A DNA stretch of 64,000 nt from Limnomonas spitsbergensis (lineage: Eukaryota > Chlorophyta > Chlorophyceae > Chlamydomonadales). Where the stretch lies: positions 2,245,001 through 2,309,000 of the forward strand of contig JAYJMM010000109.1 in assembly GCA_037349105.1 (NCBI GenBank), in the 5' to 3' direction. Under the pieces are notes generated by a model. It was not told the origin of the DNA. It made no database searches and was given only the letters and a program-made list of their open reading frames with translations. Made by a program: the position numbers and the translations under genes. Positions 23,801-35,800 of this stretch are shown in pieces; the stretch's first letter is position 1, and every line of letters starts with the position of its first letter.

Positions 23801-26800
23801 TCATCAGGGCCAAGCTGGCACCCTGACGCAACCTGAAAAGGAGCGAGATGCTTATCGGATACTTATCGGATACTTATCGGATACTTATCGGATACTTATC
23901 GGATACTCATGCGATACTTTGCAGCTTGCATACACAAGCAGAAACTATCTTCCTACTTAAAGCATACTGCGTAGGTAAACTTATGCACTCACATGCTCCC
24001 CTCGTCCTTCTCTCCCTGCCTCAACCCCTCTATGATCGCCCTCAATTTAACCCTAAACCCTAAACCCTAATATGGCCCTCACCTGTCCCAGCTGTCCACG
24101 ACACCGTTCAGTAGCAGTGACACCGTATGCGGACCTAGGAAACCCGCACAGAACGGCTCAAACACCCGTGCAGCTGCCCCCACTGAGCCAGCCCCGGGGC
24201 CCGCTGCCGCCGCCGCAACCACCGTATTGTCTGCCGCTGCCGATGCGAGCCTCTGCGCCCTCCCGCTCTTCCCTGCCAGGCCGCCCTGCATCATCAGCCC
24301 AGGGCCGAGGTTACAGCTGCTGCCGCTGGATCCACCCAGGCTTCCCGCCACTGCTGCTACTGCTGCTGCTGCAGGTGCTGCAGGTGCCCAGCAGTCGAGC
24401 ACCGCGTTCAGCAGCTCGACGCACAAAAGCTTTCGCGCGTACGGGCCGCCGGGGTACAGCCCCGAAACCAGCACCTAGCCGGTGGGAATCAGAAGGAGAT
24501 GGATGTGTAAGTTGTACTGGCAAAGATGAAAATTTGAAGTTGCCCATATAAAAGATTGAGAATGTGAATAAAGCGGTACCGGGCCTGGTATCAAAGGTGA
24601 AATATTTGAAAATAAATAATATAAATAAACACTCCTCATGAAACCAAAATATATTTCCGCGCGAAGGCATCATTATAAAAAAGGGATAGACTGGTAAATT
24701 GAATGCCTGATATGTCGATGGTAGGGTGAATGGAATAACTGCCTTAGGGGCTCAAGAGGCCCATGTCCTGTGCCAAGTGTAGGATTAAGATCAGGATGAT
24801 GATGGTGGCTGTCCTGCCCAAATTTGGGTTTTGAGCAGGGCGAATGAGACACGCATGGCCAACTCAAGGCACAGATCTAAATCCAAAGCTCTTCAGACAG
24901 ATATCAGGAGGAGTGGTTCAAGGCTGAGGCAGCAGCAAGGGCAATGCAACGGACCACGGCCACGCAGATTCAAATTCAAAATCTTACCTGGCAAGCCCAC
25001 TGCATGAAGCCCTGCATCAATTCTAGCTGGGCCTGCCCCTGCTCCTGGGAGGCAGCTGCACAACAGGGAGGAGCGGGGATTCAATAGGATTAAACCGGAT
25101 GTGAGGTTTCGGAGGACACTGTACTACAGGGAAGAGGCGGGAGGGGTCTCGGAGGCTGTTGTACTGCAGGTAGGAGGCACGAGGGGTTTCGGAGGCTGTT
25201 GTACCGCAGGTAGGACGCGGGATGGGTTTTGGAGGCTGTTGTACTGCAGGGAAGATGCGGGAGGGGTCTCAGAGGCTGTTGTACTGCAGGTAGGAGGCGG
25301 GAGGGGTTGCGGAGGCTGTTGTACCGCAGGTAGGAGGTGGGATGGGTCTCGGAGGCTGTTGTACTGCAGGTAGAAGGCGGGAGGGGTTTCGGAGGCTGTT
25401 GTACTGCAGGTAGGAGGCGGGATGGGTTTCGGAGGCTGTTGTACTGCAGGTAGGAGGCGGGAGGGGTTTCGGAGGCTGTTGTACTGCAGGTAGGAGGCGG
25501 GATGGGTTTCGGAGGCTGTTGTACTGCAGGTAGGAGGCGTGAGGGGTTTTGGAGGCTGTTGTACTGCAGGTAGGAGGCAGGAGGGGTTGCAAAGGCTGTT
25601 GTACCGCAGGTAGGAGGCGGGATGGGTCTCGGAGGCTGTTGTACTGCAGGGATGATGTGGGAGGGGTTTTGAGGCAGTTGTACTGCAGGTAGGAGGCGGG
25701 AGAGGTTTCAGAGGCTGTTGCACAGCTGGTATGAGGTGGGAGGGGTTTAGGAGGCTGTTGTACTGCAGGTAGGAGGCGGGAGGGGTTTCAGAGGCTGTTG
25801 TACCGCAGGTAGGAGGCGGGAGGGGTTTCAGAGGCTTTTGTACTACAGGGAAGAGGCGGGAGGGGTTTCAGAGGCTTTTGTACTACAGGGAAGAGGCGGG
25901 AGTGGTCTCGGAGGCTGTTGTACTGCAGGTAGGAGGCGGGAGGGGTTTCGGAGGCTGTTGTACCGCAGGTAGGAGGCGGGATGGGTTTCGGAGGCTGTTG
26001 TACTGCAGGGAAGATGCGGGAGGGGTCTCGGAGGCTGTTGTACTGCAGGTAGGAGGCAAAAGGGGTTGCAAAGGCTGTTGTACTGCAGGTAGGAGACGGG
26101 AGGGGTTTCAGAGGCTGTTGAACTGCAAGTAGGAGGCGGGAGGGGTTTTGGAGGTTGTTTTACTGCAGGTAGGAGGCGGGAGGGTTTTCAGAGGCTGTTG
26201 TACCGCAGGTAGGAGGCGGGATGGGTTTCCGAGGCTGTTGTACTTCAGGTAGGAGGCGGGATGGGTTTCCGAGGCCGTTGTACTTCAGGTTGGAGGCGGG
26301 AGGAGTTTCAGAAGCTGTTGCACAGCTGGTAGGAGGCGGGATGGGTTTCGGAGGCTGTTGTACTTCAGGTAGGAGGCGGGACTCAATCTGTTTTAGGTAC
26401 TACTGAGACAAAACACGCCAGTGTTGCTTTCAGCGCGCACCAGACCACCCCTGGGCTCATTGGGACAAACGACAATGACCAGCCTACAGCAGGGAGCCAT
26501 GAAATAGGGCTTGCCTCTCTAGGTCACCCCGGCTGTAGGATGTAGCTGAATTGTAGCTGAATGATACCCATAGAAGTGATAATCAGATACGTCGGCTGCG
26601 GCCTGCCAGGGATGGGTGTGGCCGGGGGGGGAGGGATTTACGTCGAAATAAGATACGTGGAGTGAAGAGGATCATAGCAACGCATCACGAGGTTTTCAAA
26701 AGCTGTGGCCGCATACCGCTCAGGAAAGACCAAGCTGCATGAAAGCCACATAGGAGGGGTTAACATGACAGCCACATCGGAGGGGGATGTTGAGACTGCT

Positions 26801-29800
26801 CCGCCAGCGTGCTTCACCTGTGGTCTCTACTGTCGCCGCCTTGCTGAAGATGCTTAGGGCAGAGGTGGCGGCTGAGGTGACCGAGGCGCGCTGCCTCTGG
26901 CTGCCTGCCCCGCTGGACCGAGTGGAGGACCTGCGGCACAGCACATCAACAGGAAAACCCTGAACCCTGAGAACTAGGACCTGCAGCACAGCACACCATC
27001 AAGCAAACCCTTAACCCTGAACAATAAAACCTGCAGCACAGCACGCCATCAAGCAAACCCTGAACCCTGAACAATAAAACCTGCAGCACAGCACGCCATC
27101 AAGCAAACCCTGAACGATAGAACCTGCAGCACAGCACAGCCAGCATGCAAACCCTGAACAGTAGGACATGCAGCACAGCACACCATCAAACAAACCATAC
27201 ACCCTGAACAATAGGACATGCAGCACAGCACAGCCAGCATGCAAACCATACCACAAACCCTGGACAATAGGACATGCAGCACAGCACAGCCAGCATGCAA
27301 ACCATACCACAAACCCTGAACAATTGATTTTGCAGCACAGCACAGCCAGCACGCAAACCCTAAAACCTGAACTAGGTCCCATGTGGGATATCCCCTCCTG
27401 GGAACCATGTCAAGACCCAGTACAGCTTACTTGGGGCCTCCTAACTATTGCCCATGTGTGAATGGCCCCCCCTGGCCCACATCCCCACCTATGTAAGATA
27501 GCCCCCCCTGGCCCACATGACCCACCTATGTAGGACATCCCCTTTCCAAGGACCCACATGACCCACCTATGCAAGATAGCCCGCCTTGGCCCACATCCCC
27601 ACCTGTGTAACTTAGCCACCCCCTGGCCCACATCCCCACCTATGTAGGACATCCCCTTTCCAAGGACCCACATGACCCACCTATGCAAGATAGCCCGCCT
27701 TGGCCCACATCCCCACCTGTGTAACTTAGCCACCCCCTGGCCCACATCCCCACCTATGTAGGACATCCCCTTTCCAAGGACCCACATGACCCACCTATGC
27801 AAGATAGCCCGCCTTGGCCCACATCCCCACCTGTGTAACTTAGCCACCCCCTGGCCCACATCCCCACCTATGTAGGACATCCCCTGTCTAAGGACCCACA
27901 TGACCCACCTGTGCAAGATAGCCCGCCTTGGCCCACATCCCCACCTGTGTAACTTAGCCACCCCCTGGCCCACATCCCCACCTATGTAGGACACCCCCTT
28001 TCCAAGGACCCACATGACCCACCTATGCAAGATAGCCCGCCTTGGCCCACATCCCCACCTGTGTAACTTAGCCACCCCCTGGCCCACATCCCCACCTATG
28101 TAGGACATCCCCTGTCTAAGGACCCACATGACCCACCTGTGCAAGATAGCCCGCCTTGGCCCACATCCCCACCTGTGTAACTTAGCCACCCCCTGGCCCA
28201 CATCCCCACCTATGTAGGACACCCCCTTTCCAAGACCCACATGACCCACCTATGCAAGATAGCCCGCCTTGGCCCACATCCCCACCTGTGTAACTTAGCC
28301 ACCCCCTGGCCCACATCCCCACCTATGTAGGACATCCCCTTTCCAAGGACCCACATGACCCACCTATGCAAGATAGCCCGCCTTGGCCCACATCCCCACC
28401 TGTGTAACTTAGCCACCCCCTGGCCCACATCCCCACCTATGTAGGACATCCCCTTTCCAAGGACCCACATGACCCACCTATGCAAGATAGCCCGCCTTGG
28501 CCCACATCCCCACCTGTGTAACTTAGCCACCCCCTGGCCCACATCCCCACCTATGTAGGACATCCCCTGTCTAAGGACCCACATGACCCACCTGTGCAAG
28601 ATAGCCCGCCTTGGCCCACATCCCCACCTGTGTAACTTAGCCACCCCCTGGCCCACATCCCCACCTATGTAGGACATCCCCTGTCCAAGGACCCACATGA
28701 CCCACCTGTGCAAGATAGCCCGCCTTGGCCCACATCCCCACCTGTGTAACTTAGCCACCCCCTGGCCCACATCCCCACCTATGTAGGACACCCCCTTTCC
28801 AAGGACCCACATGACCCACCTATGCAAGATAGCCCGCCTTGGCCCACATCCCCACCTGTGTAACTTAGCCACCCCCTGGCCCACATCCCCACCTATGTAG
28901 GACACCCCCTTTCCAAGGACCCACATGACCCACCTATGCAAGATAGCCCGCCTTGGCCCACATCCCCACCTGTGTAACTTAGCCACCCCCTGGCCCACAT
29001 CCCCACCTATGTAGGACATCCCCTGTCCAAGGACCCACATGACCCACCTATGCAAGATAGCCCGCCTTGGCCCACATCCCCACCTGTGTAACTTAGCCAC
29101 CCCCTGGCCCACATCCCCACCTATGTAGGACACCCCCTTTCCAAGGACCCACATGACCCACCTGTGCAAGATAGCCCGCCTTGGCCCACATCCCCACCTG
29201 TGTAACTTAGCCACCCCCTGGCCCACATCCCCACCTATGTAGGACATCCCCTGTCCAAGGACCCACATGACCCACCTGTGCAAGATAGCCCGCCTTGGCC
29301 CACATCCCCACCTGTGTAACTTAGCCACCCCCTGGCCCACATCCCCACCTATGTAGGACATCCCCTGTCCAAGGACCCACATGACCCACCTGTGCAGGAT
29401 GGCCCCCACTGCCACTTTGATCCTCTGCATCAGCTTGGTGATCACGGAGATGCACTTGTTGCGCTGCCCGACGGCAGTGTTGCGTAAGCTCAACAGGAGC
29501 CACTGGGAGGCAATCTGAGGGCAAAAGAGGGGGAATGAGGAGGAGGGAGGAGGAGAGGGTAGAAGGAGGGGGGGGGGGGATAAAAGGAGGATAAGGGCAA
29601 TGCAGAAGTTGCAGCAGGAGGGGGGTAAACGGGGGGGAGAAGGGGGTGACAAGGGAGGATAAGGGCAATAAGGAGTAGGGGGGAGGAGGGGGGAAAAGGG
29701 AGTAGAGGGGGGAGAGGTTGAGGATAAGGGCAATGATGAGAAGGGTGGGGGGGGGGGTAGAAGGGGGAAGAGGGGGGAAGAGGATGTGAATGAGGGTAAT

Positions 29801-32800
29801 GAGGAGGAGGGAGGAGGAGGTTGAGAATGAGGGCAATGAGGAGGAGGGAGGAGGGGGGAGAAGGGGGACGAGGGGAAAGAGGTTGAGAATGTGGGCAATG
29901 AGTAGGAAGGAGGCGTGATGCCCTTGCTGCGCTGTCCAACATCGGTACTGCGCAACCTCAACGCAGGCATCTTGAAGGCGACCTGGGAGAAGTAGGGAGA
30001 AGGAAAGGAGGTCCAAGGAGGGGGGATATATAATGGGGGGGGATGAGGCGGAGAGGGGAGTAGGGTTGGAAGATTAAAGAGAAGGGGAGAAGGTCCAAGG
30101 GTGGGGGGTAAGAGGCTGGGGGAGGAGGAGGAGGAGGGGGGAGAAGGGTTGGAAGAGTAGAGTGGGGATGCAAGGGCAAAGAGGGGGGATATGAGGGTGG
30201 GCGAGGAAGGGGGAGGCGATAGGTCGATGATGGGAGTCAGGGAGCCTTCACCCTTGAAAGGGTTAAGGCTCCCTGTCTCCCTGTCACCCTGAAGAACACA
30301 CCCCCAGCTCGTGGAAAATTTTAGGATAAAGTCAAACCCTATACCCTAGACCAGAAAGCCACTCACTTCCAGTTGTTTCAGCCCCTAGGTTTCATCTAAA
30401 CCCAGAACCCTGAAGCATAATCTCCTCACCTCCCGCTCGAGCATGATTCTAGTTTGGGGTCCAACTATACATGGGCACCCTAAAACCCCGATGCCCCGCA
30501 CATCCAGCTCCAGCCAGTCTCTAGTTCAGGGTTAAACCCAAAACCCTCAAGCGTCAGCTCTCGACCCCAAAGCTCCTCACCTCCAGCTCCAGCCTGCCGG
30601 GAGGCTCGGTGTACTTGGGGCTGACGCATGCCAGCTCCAGGCAGTCTACACGCACAGACTCGCAGCTGTGGGTGACGGCCCCCCGCAGAGCCTGAAGGGG
30701 TGAGGTCAGGGGTATAAATAAATAAGTAAATACATGAAGGATACGCCCTGAGGCGTGGATAAGGATGTATCGGTGCACGGAAGGCTGGCGGTTGTTGTGG
30801 TCAGGGGTGAGGATGTATCGGTGCACAGAATGCTGGAAGTCGTTTGTTTGGATATGGCCGGGACTGTCCCGACAGGCAGAGTGTGCAGAGGGAGGGGTCC
30901 AGGTTTGGGGGCGGGGGGGCAGCTGGGCAGGCCTGTAAGAACAGGTAGGCAGGCGGGTGGAGGGAGGCCGGAGGGGAGGGTGGAGGGGATGCGTACATGG
31001 AATTTGTGTGCTGCTTATGGAGGCCATCCTAGTGGTCATCCCGGGCAACGAGCGACGTCGCCTGTCTATGGAAACAAAATGGAACGCAGGCTGAGGGCAG
31101 GGTCATGGACTAAGGAGCTGGGGGAGAGCGAGGTCTGTGCAAATCAACATGGCCAGCATGGGGAGGCCGGGGTGCCAGGAATGAGGAGCGGGGGAGAGCA
31201 AAGCTGTGCAAACTGCAAACAGGCAGAGTCAGCAGGGGGAGACCGGGGACCAGGAACAGGGAATATGGGAAAGAGCAAGACGATATAAGCAGGCAGAGCC
31301 AGCAGGGGGAGGCCGGGGACCAGGAACAGAGAACTGGGGAAGGAGCCAGGCTATGCAATCAGGCAGAGCCTGCAGGGGAAGGCAGGGGGGGGGGGGGAAG
31401 TGGTAAAAGGGTGGGGACTGAGTGGGGCTGTGCAGACTGGCGGAGCCAGGGGGGGGGGGGCTCCTACCCCAGGTGCTCTACTGCCTCAGTGTGCTCTACT
31501 ACCGCTCACCCTGGCAATGTCCATCCCCAGGAGGCCCTGCTGCCCGGCTGCCGCGCCCGAAACCGGCTGCGAGGGGGGCGTGGCGGCAGCGTGCACCCCT
31601 GCTCCCCCTGCGGCCACCACTGCGCCGTCGTCACACCCCCCAGGCAGCAGGCAGTCAAGGTTGCCGATAAGCTGCGCCGCCCTGGCCGCCTTGAGCACCA
31701 GCACTAGAGCGGCACAGCGGGAGGTGCCGGGCGCGGGCTCTTGGGCGCCGGCCGCCGCGTCGGCGGAGATGAGGCGGAGCATGGCGGAGGCACACGAGGG
31801 GTCCAGGGACAGAACCACCGGCAGGGCGTGCGTCGCGACGTACCCTCGCAGCTTCTCCGAGCCTGCGGAAGATTGAAAACCTTCATACTGGTGTTTGATT
31901 AAGGGAGTTAACTTCAGGCAGCCAGAGGACCGGGGAAAAGAAGTGTCAGAATCTGCCAATCATTCAGGGTCCAGGGTCTTAAAGTCTTAGGGTCCAGGGT
32001 TCAAGGCTCAGAGAGTACAGAGACGGCTGTGTACAAGCCTGGCCTGCACCCTACGAAACTGGCATCAATACCTGAGTAAAGTGTCTGCACCAGCTGAGGC
32101 AGCCACCAAGCTCGCCAACCATCTGGCTCCTCGTCTGCAAGCATAGAGCTAGGCTTCGCTCTTGCCCTCCCTGCCGCTGATGCTCCCGTTGCTGCTGTGT
32201 GCTCCGTTCGTAGTGCTTGCAGCAGTACACGCAACAGGTTGGAAGCTGAGCTGGCAACCATGTCCTCCTGCGAAATCGAGGTTTAGGTTTAGTTATAGGT
32301 TGAGGGTGAGGACTTGGGTTTCACAGGGTTCAGCTACCAGGCTGTAGGGTCTAGGGTTGAAGAAGGGTGCACTGAGAGACAGGGGGGGTCAACCACTTGT
32401 CAACGGGAGGACAAAGGAAGGGTGAATATGGTGTGGGGCATGGGATGGGACAGGTAGGATAGCAGGTGCAGCTCCCTCGAGAGCGTGTGAACTATATTAA
32501 TTACTATCGCGCAGCAGCAACTGCGATACGAAGGCATCGTGCGTCTACGGGCATCCCACATTCGAATCAAGTCACAGCCCTCTCCACACCGCCAGCCCCC
32601 CCAGTCCCCAGCCCCCCCCCAGCAACCCCCAGCCCCCCCAGCCGCAGTACCTGCATGGCCAACAGCGTCTGCTGCACCAGGTTGGGCTGCAACCTCAGCA
32701 GTTCCAGGGCGCCCACAGAGCGGACCAGGGACGCAAGCGGGAGATATCTGATCAACAGGATCAGCAGGACAGGATCAGCAGGACAGGATCAGCAGGACAG

Positions 32801-35800
32801 GATCAGCAGGACAGGATCAGCAGGACAGGGTCCGCAGGAAAATATCATACCCAATGACACTGTGACCACACCCGATCACACCGTGATCACCCCTGATGAC
32901 TGTGATGACACCTGATCACAGTGTGATCACACCCGATCACACTGTTATCCACCTGATCACACTGCGTTCACACCCGATCGCAGAGTGATCACAACCAATC
33001 ACACTGATCACCCTCGATCACACTGTGACCACACCCGATCACACTGTGATCACACTGTGTGATTAGGGCGCCCTCTCACCTGCCCTTGCGCGTGTAGGGA
33101 ACATCCAGCATCTGCCGACAGGTGGCTTTTAGGAACCGGTCCTCGTCTGAAGAGCCGTCTGCGCCTGTGGGCAGTGCTAGGCCATCTGCACCAAAGGGCG
33201 CTGCGGGGCACTGCAGGCGCTGCAGCTGCAGCAGCTTGAGCAGGGCATCAAACGCCTCGTGCACCTACCAGCGGGAAATGTGCATAAATGTGTTTCAGTC
33301 CAGGAGGGCATCACATTTGATGCATGGGACATGTGCCTGCTAACCATTGCAGGCACCAAAATGAAGTAGGCCAGCGAGCGGAAAATAGCAAGGCCCCTGT
33401 GCAAGCAAGCACCGCACAACCACATAGAAGTGACGTGGGAAAGAACCCCTGAAGTGCAGAGGAAAAGCCCCAATTACAGGGACTATGTTTTGTTACACAA
33501 GAGCCAGTACAGCATTGCTCTGCATTCCCTCATAATCGAAGTTGTGGAAGGGTGAGGGACACATAACCATTTAAGTTCTCACGGACGTCAGTTTTCAGTC
33601 AGCAATCGATAGTTTGGTCGATTATTTTCCCCTACGGCAGAGCACAAACTGCCTGCCCTGAATGGCCCATCTGAGGGACGGCAATTCAAATTTACATGAC
33701 TGGCACCAGTACCAGAACAACTATTCCAAGGCACAATGTATTAATGAGCGGTATGGGACGCTAAGTACAGTACAGTGTGGCACTGGCAAGGTGTACTGCA
33801 GTGCAGTACGGTACGGTGTGGTACAGTATAGTACAGTGTGGTACGGTATGGTACGGTAGGGTGCGGTATGGCACGGTGTGGTCCGCAATGGTATGTTACG
33901 GTACGGTATGCTACGGTATGGTGCGGTACGGGATGGTATGGTCAGGTCTGGTCCGGTATGGTATGGTACGGTATGGTACGTCACGTTACGGTGCGGTACG
34001 CTGCAGTATGCTACAGTTTGGTGTGGTACGGTGCAGTACGGGATGGTATGGTATGGTATGGTATGGTACGGTATGGTACGGTAGGGTACGGTACGGGATG
34101 GTATGGTATGGTATGGTACGGTAGGGTGCGGTAGGGTAAGGGATGGTATGGTCCGGTACGGTACGGTGTGGTACGTCACGTTACGGTACGGTGCGGTATG
34201 TTACGGTATGGTACAGAATGGTACGTCACATTACGCCACGGTACGGCACAGTGCGGTATGCAACGGTATGGTGCGGTACGGTACGTGATGGTATGGTCCG
34301 GTATGGTGCAGTACGGTACGGTACGGGATGGTATGGTCCGGTATGGTCCAGTATGGTGCGGTACAATATGGTACGGTATGGTACGTCACGTTACCGTACA
34401 GTGCGGTATGCTACGGTATGGTGCGGTACGGTACAGTAAGGTATGGTACGGTCCGGTATGGTACGTCACGGTACGGTACGGTATGCTACGGTATGGTGCG
34501 GCACGGTACAATACGGGGTGGTATGGTACGGTACGTTATGGTACGGTATGGTATGGTATGGTACGGTACGGTATGGTGCGGTATGGTGCGGTATGGTGCG
34601 GTTTGGCCTTCACCTGCCACCCTCCCCACCTGCCTCTCTCACCTCCAGTCCCCCCCCCCTGCCTTCCTCCCCCAAGCAGCCTCTCCCCTCCTTCACCTGC
34701 CATCCACATCACCTGTGAGCCTACCTCCAGTAGCACCTATCCTCGTTCACCCCTAACTCCCCCCAGCAGCCCCGACCCTCCTTCACCTGCCACCCTCTTC
34801 ACCTGCCACCCTCTTCACCTGCCACCCTCTTCACCTGCCACCCTCTTCACCTGCCACCCTCTTCACCTGCCTCCCTCCCCCCTCAATAGCCCCCCACCCC
34901 CCACCTGTCGCGCAGTCTGTGACAGGGGTTCCTCCAGGTTGGCCCACACCACCTCCATCAGCAGAGCTCGATTGGCGCCTGATAGCGCGGGAGGCTGCCA
35001 GCGGCGCGCACCCTCCCCATCAGAGGGAGACTCAGTTGATGCGCCAGCAACCGGATGCGGCACCACAGCCGTCACCGACGCCGGCGGTTGTATAGGCTCC
35101 GCAACAGCAGCTGCTACCTCCCCAGCAGCAAGCGCCACCGCCACCGCCGCAGCCGCCACAGCCGTCTCCGCTCCGCCGCCCTTATCTGCAGCGTTGTCTC
35201 TTCGTGCCTTGCTTTTCCCGCTGTGGCCACGGCTGCCGCTGCCTCCGGCCGGCAGCTGCGCAGTTCCTCCCCCACAACTCCACGCCTCCACCAGCTGCTC
35301 CATTGCGGCAGTCAGCACGCAAGCCGCGTGGAACTTGACGTGGCCGTCCTGCTCCTCCAGGACCATGCGTGCGGCGTACCGCAGAATGCCATCCACCAGC
35401 AGGCAGTACGGGGCTGCACGCTCGCGGTACAGGACAAGGTAGAGAGAGGACGTTTCGCATTACGCGGGACAGTCAGCTTTGGTACAGCAACAAAATGCTG
35501 GCACAACAGAGAGGGGATTCCAGGGCTGCTCTCCCCCTTAACCACACCGCCCCAACAGCTCTCCTTCGCATCAAACGCCCCGCACATAGAATACGCTGTT
35601 TGGGTTGCTGCATCACACACCACACAGTCACACATACCACACACACACACACTGAGCTTTCAAATAATTCAATCAACTACCGTATGTTAGATGGTAGGTT
35701 ACTCAGTGCTACGGCCGAACGGGTGCCTTCCTTAATCCACGCCTCAGGGTGTATATATACCGGTATACCAATATATATATATATATATACCGGTATACCA

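Noticed and set aside
28210..29970. 586-codon minus-strand ORF as a gene
   Set aside because: It is THADA exon 15 plus the in-frame 114-bp array and a pyrimidine tract. The repeat and the real donor at 29389 explain it.
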